From Planctomycetota bacterium (GTDB lineage Bacteria; Planctomycetota; UBA1135; JADKAF01), in the NCBI GenBank assembly GCA_016719295.1, contig JADKAF010000001.1, positions 5,952,001 through 6,016,000 on the forward strand: a DNA stretch of 64,000 nt, read 5' to 3'. Under the pieces are notes generated by a model, which saw nothing but the letters and a program-made list of their open reading frames with translations, had not been told where the DNA came from and ran no database searches. The translations under genes were made by a program, and so were the position numbers. Positions 58,284 through 64,000 of the stretch are shown one piece after another. Position 1 is the stretch's first letter; the number at the start of each line of letters is the position of its first letter.

Positions 58284-59480
58284 ATGAGCCACGCCCACTC
58301 CATCTTCGTCGCCTATGCGGCCCTGCTCGCCACGACTGCGGTCGCGTGTGAGCCCCAGGCGCCGTCCGCGCCGTCGAAGGCTGGCGCGCCCGCGGCCGAG
58401 CCCGCAGCGGCGGGGGAGCGAGCGCCGTGGCCGATCTTCCGCGGCGACGCCGCGCTGAAGGGGGTCTCCCCGGGGACGATCGGGACCGAGCTCGAGCTGC
58501 TCTGGTCCTATCCGACCGCGGGGGCCGTCGCGTCCTCGCCGGTGGTCGCGGGCGAGGTGGTGTACGTCGGCTCCGACGACCAGAAGCTGCACGCGGTGCG
58601 CGCGAAGGACGGGGCACCGCTTTGGTCGCAGCCGACCGGCGACATCGTCGAGGCGCCACCGCTCATCGTCGACGGCGTGGTCGTGGTCGGCGCGCACGAT
58701 GGGATCGTCTACGCCTTCGACGCGCGGAGCGGCGAACCGCGTTGGAAGCTCGAGACCGGCGACAAGATCGTGGGCTCCGCGAACTCGCTGCGCTCGCCCG
58801 ACGGCAAGAGCTGGTGGGTGGTCGTCGGCAGCTACGACGCGACGGTCTACTGCGTCGAGGCGCGGACCGGCGCGAAGCAGTGGAGTTACACCACCGCGAA
58901 CTACATCAACGGCGCGCCGGCGATCGACGGCGATCTCGTCGTGTTCGGCGGCTGCGACGCGGTGCTGCACGCGGTGGACGGCAAGACCGGCGAGAAGCGC
59001 CTCGGGCTCGAGCTCGGGCAGGAGTGCTTCGTCACCGGCTCGGTCGCCCTCGACGCGGGACGCGCCTACTTCGGCCACTACGGCAACGAGCTCGTCGCCG
59101 TCGATCTCGCGAAGGGCGAGATCGTCTGGCGTTATCCCTCGAGCAACGATCAACCCTACGTCTCTTCACCCGCGATCGGCGTCGATCGCCTCGTGGTCGG
59201 CGGGCGCGACAAGCACCTGCACTGCCTCGCGAAGGCCGACGGCAAGCTGCTCTGGAAGGTGCCGACGCGGAGGAAGATCGACGGCTGCCCGGTGATCTGC
59301 GGAGAGCACGTGGTGTTCGGCTCCGGCGACGGCCGGCTCTTCGTCGTGCGCCTCGCCGACGGCGAGGTGCTCTGGAGCTACGACCTGGGCTCGTCGATCT
59401 TCTCGTCGCCCGCCGTCGCCGACGGGCGTATCTACGTGGGTGCGGCCGACAAGCGCTTGCACTGCTTCGGCAAGCGCTGA
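58284..59480 (+). CDS. PQQ-type beta-propeller lipoprotein
   Basis: A 398-residue protein with an N-terminal lipoprotein-like signal (AALLATTAVAC, Cys22) and a Pro/Ala linker. The propeller blades include LHAVRAKDGAPLWSQPT, VYAFDARSGEPRWKLET, VYCVEARTGAKQWSYTT and LFVVRLADGEVLWSYDL. It is the fourth propeller of this type in the window and the most BamB-like in size. No dehydrogenase residues are apparent. The radical SAM gene starts 22 bases after its stop, so co-transcription is likely. Confidence 0.82.
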   Translation: MSHAHSIFVAYAALLATTAVACEPQAPSAPSKAGAPAAEPAAAGERAPWPIFRGDAALKGVSPGTIGTELELLWSYPTAGAVASSPVVAGEVVYVGSDDQKLHAVRAKDGAPLWSQPTGDIVEAPPLIVDGVVVVGAHDGIVYAFDARSGEPRWKLETGDKIVGSANSLRSPDGKSWWVVVGSYDATVYCVEARTGAKQWSYTTANYINGAPAIDGDLVVFGGCDAVLHAVDGKTGEKRLGLELGQECFVTGSVALDAGRAYFGHYGNELVAVDLAKGEIVWRYPSSNDQPYVSSPAIGVDRLVVGGRDKHLHCLAKADGKLLWKVPTRRKIDGCPVICGEHVVFGSGDGRLFVVRLADGEVLWSYDLGSSIFSSPAVADGRIYVGAADKRLHCFGKR

Positions 59481-59502
59481 ACCGAGCGCACACGGAACCG
59501 AG

Positions 59503-60838
59503 ATGAGCATCGTCGATCCGCAACATTCCACGACGACCACCGCCGCTCCCACCACGGCGGGGAACTACTTCGTCGCGAACTACCCGCCCTTCTCCTGCTG
59601 GACGGGCGAGCAAGTGAGCGCGGTGCAGGAGCGCTTGGCCCACGCGGCCGAGACGCCGCCGCCGCTCGGGATCTACGTGCACCTGCCGTTCTGCCGGCAG
59701 CGCTGCGACTTCTGCTACTACAAGGTCTACACCGACAAGAACGCGCGCGAGATCGCGCGCTATCTCGACTGCGTCGCCGCGGAGCTCAAGCGCTACGCGG
59801 AGCAACCCTATCTCGCCGGGCGGAAGCCGAGCTTCGTCTACTACGGCGGCGGGACACCTTCCTATCTCTCGAGCGACCAGATCGAGAAGCTCTTCGCCGC
59901 CGTGCGCGCCGCGTTCCCGTGCGACGCGGTGGAGGAGATCACCTTCGAGTGCGAGCCCGGGACGCTCACCGAGAAGAAGGTCGCGGTGCTGCGCTCGCTC
60001 GGCGTCACGCGCGTGAGCTTGGGCGTCGAGCACTTCGATCCGGAGATCCTGGCGCTCAACAACCGCGCGCATCGCGCCGTCGAGATCGATCGCGCGTGGG
60101 GCATGCTGCGCGCGGCGGGCTTTCCGCAGATCAATCTCGATCTCATCTCCGGCATGGTCGGCGAGACCGACGAGCGCTGGCGCCGCACGATCGAGCGCAC
60201 GCTCGAGCTGCATCCCGATCAGATCACCATCTATCAGATGGAGATCCCGTACAACACGACCATCTACCAGCGCATGAAGGCCGGCGAGGCCGAGGTCGCG
60301 CCCGTCGCCGATTGGGAGACGAAGCGGCGCTGGTCGGAAGAGGCGTTCCAAGCCCTCGGCCGCGCGGGCTATCTCCGCGGGAGCGCGTACACCGCGCTGG
60401 CGAGCTCGGAGGCGCGCTTCCTCTACCGCGACGCGCTCTGGCACGGCTCGGACCTCGTGCCGATCGGCGTCTCGTCGTTCGGACACTTGGGCGGCGTGCA
60501 CCTCCAGAACGAGCATCGCTTCGAGCCCTACATCGAGCGCGTCGAGAAGGGCGAGCTGCCGATCCACCGCGCCTACCAGCTCTCCGCCGACGAGCGCTTG
60601 ATCCGCGAGCTCGTGCTGCAGTTGAAGCTCGGGCGCGTGCGCGCGACGGCGTTCCAGGAGAAGTTCGGCGTCGATCCCGCGCGTGCGCTTCGCCGAGGCC
60701 CTGCGCGCGCATGAAGCAGCCGGATGGCTCCATGTGCGCGGCGAGGGTATCGAGCTCACGCCGGCCGGTCTCGCGCGCGTCGAGACCTTGCTCCCGCCGT
60801 TCTTCCTGCCGCAGCACCGCGACGTGCGCTACGCGTAG
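59503..60838 (+). CDS. HemW/HemN-like radical SAM protein, frameshifted near the C-terminus
   Basis: From the ATG at 59503 the product has the 4Fe-4S/SAM motif CRQRCDFC (Cys64, Cys68, Cys71), YYGGGTPS, ECEPGTL and SLGVEHFDP, all typical of coproporphyrinogen III dehydrogenase-like radical SAM enzymes. The open frame stops at 60714, but the expected HemN C-terminal helices (FAEALRAHEAAGWLHVRGEG, VETLLPPFFLPQH) continue in the next frame to a TAG at 60838. Removing one C from the CCC at 60676-60678 restores a ~445-residue protein. Whether it is a haem chaperone, dehydrogenase or another radical SAM enzyme cannot be told from sequence. Confidence 0.8.
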
Positions 60839-60861
60839 CCGCGAGCCCACGACGAACCACG

Positions 60862-62166
60862 ATGCGCATCGCGTTGCTCGTCCCCGGCACGGGGAACTGG
60901 TACTGCGGGAGCTGCCTCCGCGACAACACCTTGGCGCGCGCGCTGCGCGAGCAGGGCCACGACGCGCAGGTGATCCCGCTCTACCTGCCCTTCCAGCTCG
61001 AGGATGCGCGCGAGGGCGATCCCGGCTCGCGCGTGCTGCTCGGCGGGCTGAACGTGTATCTGCAAGGGCGCTTCGCGCCGGCGCGCTGGCTGCCGCGCTT
61101 CGCGAAGAACTGGCTCGATCGCCCGGGGCTCTTGCGCTGGCTCGCGCGCTTCCAGGATGTCACTTCGCCCTCCGAGCTCGGGCGCGCGACGATCGAAGCG
61201 CTGCGCGGCAGCGACGGCAAGACGCGCGGGGAGATCGCGCACCTCGCCGAGGCGCTGACCGAGGAAGAGCGCCCGCAGCTCTTCTTGCTCTCGAACGCGC
61301 TGCTGCTCGGGCTCGCGCACGCCCTGCGCGAGCGCTTCCGCTTACCCGTGCTCTGCACGCTGCAAGGCGAGGCGCCGTTCCTCGATGCGCTGCCCGCGCG
61401 CTACCGCGACGCGGCGTGGGCGCTGCTGCGCGAGCGGGCGCGCGACGCCCAGGGGTTCATCTCGGTCAGCCACGATTACGCCGCGCACATGGCGCAGCGC
61501 ATGCAGCTCGCGCCCGAGCAGATCGAGGTCGCATGGAACGGCATCGAGCTCGACGGGCTGCTCGAGCTTCCGGGACCGGCACCGCAAGGGCCGCCGGTCG
61601 TCGGCTTCCTCTCGCGGCTCCGCGAGGACAAGGGGCTCCCGCTCTTCGTCGAGGCCTTCGTGCGGCTCCGTGCGCGCGGTCGCGTGCCGGAGGCGCGCAT
61701 GATCGCGGGCGGCGCCTCTCTGCGCAGCGACGCGAAGCTGGTCGAGCGCCTGAAGCAACGGCTCGCGAAGGCCGGCCTCGCGCACGCCTCAGAGTTCCGC
61801 CCGAACCTGGAGAAGGAGCAGAAGCAGGCACTCCTGCGCGAGATCACGCTGCTCTCCGTGCCGACCACCTACGGCGAGTCCTTCGGGCTCTACTTGCTCG
61901 AGGCCTGGGCCGCGAGCGTCCCCGTGGTGCAACCGAAGCACGCGGCCTTCGAGGAGCTGCTCCAGGCGAGCGGCGGCGGCCTGCTCGTCGAGCGCCACGA
62001 CGCCGAGAGCCTCGCCGCCGCGTGGGAGGAGCTCCTGCTCGACCGCGCGAAGGCGCGCGCCCTCGGGCGCGCGGGGCGCGCGGCGACGCTCGAGAAGTTC
62101 AGCGCGGGGGCGATGGCGCGCCGCGTGGCGCGCATCGCCGAGCAGGCGTTGGAGCGAGCGAGATGA
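60862..62166 (+). CDS. Family 4 glycosyltransferase
   Basis: A 434-residue GT-B enzyme starting at ATG 60862. Its N-terminal domain opens MRIALLVPGTGNWYCGSCLRDN. The C-terminal donor-binding domain shows VVGFLSRLREDKGLPLFVEA, then PTTYGESFGLYLLEAWA, with the Glu-x7-Glu placement of retaining GT4 enzymes. It has no signal or membrane segment. The acceptor is unknown; neighbours suggest lipid or envelope modification, but not specifically. Its stop overlaps the thioesterase start (ATGA at 62163). Confidence 0.87.
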   Translation: MRIALLVPGTGNWYCGSCLRDNTLARALREQGHDAQVIPLYLPFQLEDAREGDPGSRVLLGGLNVYLQGRFAPARWLPRFAKNWLDRPGLLRWLARFQDVTSPSELGRATIEALRGSDGKTRGEIAHLAEALTEEERPQLFLLSNALLLGLAHALRERFRLPVLCTLQGEAPFLDALPARYRDAAWALLRERARDAQGFISVSHDYAAHMAQRMQLAPEQIEVAWNGIELDGLLELPGPAPQGPPVVGFLSRLREDKGLPLFVEAFVRLRARGRVPEARMIAGGASLRSDAKLVERLKQRLAKAGLAHASEFRPNLEKEQKQALLREITLLSVPTTYGESFGLYLLEAWAASVPVVQPKHAAFEELLQASGGGLLVERHDAESLAAAWEELLLDRAKARALGRAGRAATLEKFSAGAMARRVARIAEQALERAR

Positions 62167-62651
62167 GTCCGAAGATCCACGCGCATCGGGTGCGCCGCAT
62201 GGTCGAGTTCGCCGAGACCGACATGGCCGGTATCGCGCACTTCTCGAACTTCTATCGCTGGATGGAGGCCGCCGAGCACGCGCTCTTCCGCGCGGCGGGG
62301 CTCTCCGTCCATCGCACCAGCGCCGAGCTGGACAGCGGCTTCGCGCGCGTCGACGCGCGCTGCTCGTTCCGCTCTCCCCTGCGCTACCAGGAGTGGTTCG
62401 AGCTCGAGGTGCTGGTCGCGAAGATGGGGCGGAGCTCGATGCGCTACGCCTTCGTGTTCCGGCGCTGCGACGGCGAGCACGGTAGGGCGGCGGAGCCGCC
62501 GATCGCGCTCGGCTCGATCACCGCGGTGCACATCCCGAAGAAGCCGGGGAGCACGGAGATGCGCTCCTCGCCCATCCCAGAAGACATCCGCGAGCATCTG
62601 GAGGAAGCCCCTCCGGAGAAGCTCGCGCAGCTCGAAGTGGAGAACTCATGA
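62163..62651 (+). CDS. Hotdog-fold acyl-CoA thioesterase (4HBT/YbgC-like)
   Basis: A 162-residue single hotdog domain. FAETDMAGIAHFSNFYRWME near residues 16-35 holds the catalytic Asp20 of the 4-hydroxybenzoyl-CoA thioesterase/YbgC group, and FRSPLRYQEWFELEVLV follows. A charged C-terminal tail adds ~20 residues. It would hydrolyse acyl- or aroyl-CoA in the cytoplasm. It is coupled by four-base overlaps to the glycosyltransferase before it and the DMT-type gene after it. Confidence 0.87.
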   Translation: MSPKIHAHRVRRMVEFAETDMAGIAHFSNFYRWMEAAEHALFRAAGLSVHRTSAELDSGFARVDARCSFRSPLRYQEWFELEVLVAKMGRSSMRYAFVFRRCDGEHGRAAEPPIALGSITAVHIPKKPGSTEMRSSPIPEDIREHLEEAPPEKLAQLEVENS

Positions 62652-63205
62652 CGGCAATGCAGGATTCGGTGTCGAGCAGCGGGCAGAACCTCTGGCTCGC
62701 GTTCGCGATGATCTCGGTGTTCTGCTGGGGCCTCTACGGCATCCTGCTGCACTCGGGCCAGCTCGCGATGGGCGACCCGGCGAACGGCCGCATGAAGGCC
62801 TTCCTCTGGGTCGGCATCGCGTACCTGCTCGTCGCGGTGATCGGGCCGGCGGTGATGCTGCTGCTGAACGGTGCCAACTGGTCGATGCCCGGACAGGGCG
62901 TGCTCTGGTCGCTCGTCGCGGGCGCGGCCGGAGCCGCGGGCGCGTTCGGCGTGCTGCTCGCCTTCGGCGCGAAGGGCCATCCCGCCGTGGTGATGTCGAT
63001 CATCTTCGCCGGCGCGCCCATGGTGAACGCGCTCGTATCGCTCTGGCTGCACCCGCCGAAGGACGGCATCGGCTCGATCAGCCCGCTCTTCTTCCTCGGC
63101 ATCGTGCTCGCCGCGGTCGGCGGGCTCTTGGTCACCCTCTACAAGCCCGGTCCGCCGCCGCCGCAGAAGCCGGCGGCGCAGGCCAATGCCACGTCCGCGC
63201 GCTGA
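62648..63205 (+). CDS. Small DMT/EamA-type membrane protein
   Basis: A 185-residue membrane protein with four to five hydrophobic helices (AFAMISVFCWGLYGILL, VGIAYLLVAVIGPAVMLLL, LVAGAAGAAGAFGVLLAFG, PLFFLGIVLAAVGGLLVTL) and a Pro/Ala-rich tail. Size and the GAPMVNALVSLWLHPPKD segment suggest a half-length drug/metabolite-transporter (EamA-like) protein, which would act as a dimer. Its ATG overlaps the thioesterase stop (ATGA at 62648). The substrate is unknown. Confidence 0.7.
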   Translation: MTAMQDSVSSSGQNLWLAFAMISVFCWGLYGILLHSGQLAMGDPANGRMKAFLWVGIAYLLVAVIGPAVMLLLNGANWSMPGQGVLWSLVAGAAGAAGAFGVLLAFGAKGHPAVVMSIIFAGAPMVNALVSLWLHPPKDGIGSISPLFFLGIVLAAVGGLLVTLYKPGPPPPQKPAAQANATSAR

Positions 63206-63251
63206 GCGCGTTCGTAACAAGAGCCTCTCGAACCCAAGGACTGCAGCAGAA

Positions 63252-63860
63252 ATGAACACTCTCGAAGCCATCCGCGCGCGCCGCTCGGTCAAGCACTACG
63301 ATCCCGACCACGTGATGCCCGAGCAGGACCTCCAGCTCTTGCTCGAGCATGCGGTGCTCTCGCCGACCTCGTTCAACATCCAGAACTGGCGCTTCCTCGT
63401 CGTGCGCGACAAGGCCCTGCGGCAGCAGATCCGCGCCGCGGCGTGGAACCAGGCGCAGGTCACCGACGCCTCGGTGCTGATCGTGATGTGCGCCGATCTC
63501 CAGGCCTGGAAGCACGATCCCGTGCGCTACTGGCGCGACGCGCCGGCGCCGCTGAGAGAGATGCTGGCGCCGATGATCGAGCCTTTCTACGCGGGGAAGC
63601 CCGAGCTCCAGCGCGACGAGGCGATGCGCTCGATGGGCTTCGCGGGCCAGACGCTGATGCTCGCGGCTAAGGCGCTGGGCTACGACTCGAACCCCATGAT
63701 CGGCTTCGATCCCCAGAAGGTCGCCGAGCTCATTCGGCTGCCGAAGGACCACGTGATCGGCTTCCTGCTCCCGATCGGCAAGGCGCTGAAGCCCGCGAAC
63801 CCGCGCGGCGGCCAGCTCGCGCTGCAGGACGTCGTCGTGCACGATCGTTTCCCCGCATGA
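63252..63860 (+). CDS. Nitroreductase-family flavoprotein
   Basis: A 202-residue FMN-type oxidoreductase. The N-terminal TLEAIRARRSVKHYDPDHVM is the classical nitroreductase FMN/phosphate-binding opening, followed by SPTSFNIQNWRFLVV and a C-terminal GFLLPIGKALKP. The full-length size matches NAD(P)H-dependent nitroreductases. The ATG at 63252 is chosen for the family start; it lies 46 bases after the transporter gene. The natural substrate is unknown. Confidence 0.88.
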   Translation: MNTLEAIRARRSVKHYDPDHVMPEQDLQLLLEHAVLSPTSFNIQNWRFLVVRDKALRQQIRAAAWNQAQVTDASVLIVMCADLQAWKHDPVRYWRDAPAPLREMLAPMIEPFYAGKPELQRDEAMRSMGFAGQTLMLAAKALGYDSNPMIGFDPQKVAELIRLPKDHVIGFLLPIGKALKPANPRGGQLALQDVVVHDRFPA

Positions 63861-63879
63861 TCCGCGGCGAGGTGCAGCG

Positions 63880-64000
63880 ATGAGCCTGCTCGAGCTCGAC
63901 GGCGTCGCGAAGAGCTTCCCCGGCGCCGAGGTGCTGCGCGGTATCGACCTCCGCTTGGAGCTCGCTCGTTCGGCCGCGCTCGTCGGTCCCTCGGGGTCGG
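63880..64000 (+). CDS. ABC transporter ATPase, 3' end cut by the window edge
   Basis: Only the first 40 codons are present: MSLLELDGVAKSFPGAEVLR then ALVGPSGS, an A-loop/first-strand pattern leading into a Walker A motif, as in LolD/MacB-type ATPases. A GAGG-like sequence (GGCGAGG) lies seven bases upstream of the ATG at 63880. Confidence 0.8.
   Translation, partial: MSLLELDGVAKSFPGAEVLRGIDLRLELARSAALVGPSGS

Overview
The window is a stretch of very GC-rich bacterial chromosome carrying about 48 protein genes and no rRNA or tRNA that I can recognise. The gene mix points to the Planctomycetota. It has many large exported proteins built from beta-helix, FG-GAP, Asp-box, SdrD-B-like and carboxypeptidase-regulatory-like domains, several PQQ-type beta-propellers, a membrane Ser/Thr kinase fused to a formylglycine-generating-enzyme domain, and a recurrent C-terminal beta-rich module. 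That module ends six otherwise unrelated exported proteins here and resembles the tail domain of GC-rich planctomycetes. The lineage is an inference from gene content; no phylogenetic marker is present.

Layout. 1-14 kb: a beta-helix/FG-GAP surface protein cut by the left edge, a TlpA-like thioredoxin, a di-haem peroxidase-like protein, a DinB-fold protein, a serine beta-lactamase-like hydrolase, a DUF885 peptidase, a membrane-anchored repeat protein, and a fibre-like protein with a decapeptide repeat. 14-21 kb: a beta-helix surface protein, then an arsenic operon (ArsR-ArsC fusion, GAPDH, ArsJ) divergent from a secreted tandem-repeat/serine-hydrolase fusion. 21-29 kb: an exported LanC-like protein coupled to a membrane-anchored repeat protein, then signalling genes: a CBS protein, a receiver-histidine kinase, a NarL/FixJ regulator, a FixL-like PAS kinase and a universal stress protein.

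29.6-40 kb looks like one long co-directional unit: three PQQ-type propeller proteins, an AMP-forming ligase, an aldehyde dehydrogenase, an iron alcohol dehydrogenase and an HTTM/gamma-carboxylase-like membrane protein. The enzymes would convert a carboxylic acid through an aldehyde to an alcohol. 40-46 kb: an acidic secreted protein, an amine-oxidase-fold flavoprotein, an RMD1/DUF155-like protein, a heparan N-acetyltransferase-like membrane protein, and a partner-switching cassette (FHA-SpoIIE phosphatase, STAS, HATPase). 46-55 kb: the kinase-PDZ-FGE fusion and three exported proteins, one of them frameshifted. 55.1-56.0 kb has no conventional gene but holds a tandem duplication, each copy carrying an 18-19 codon micro-ORF with a Shine-Dalgarno and a 3' hairpin. 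56-64 kb: a flavin-halogenase-like protein, a small hypothetical, another propeller lipoprotein, a frameshifted radical SAM HemW-like protein, a glycosyltransferase, a hotdog thioesterase, a small DMT-type membrane protein, a nitroreductase and the start of an ABC ATPase.

The most unusual items are the tandem micro-ORFs at 55.3-56.0 kb, two near-perfect 39-bp-arm inverted repeats placed directly after stop codons, the decapeptide-repeat fibre, the FixL-like haem PAS kinase, and the repeated C-terminal module.
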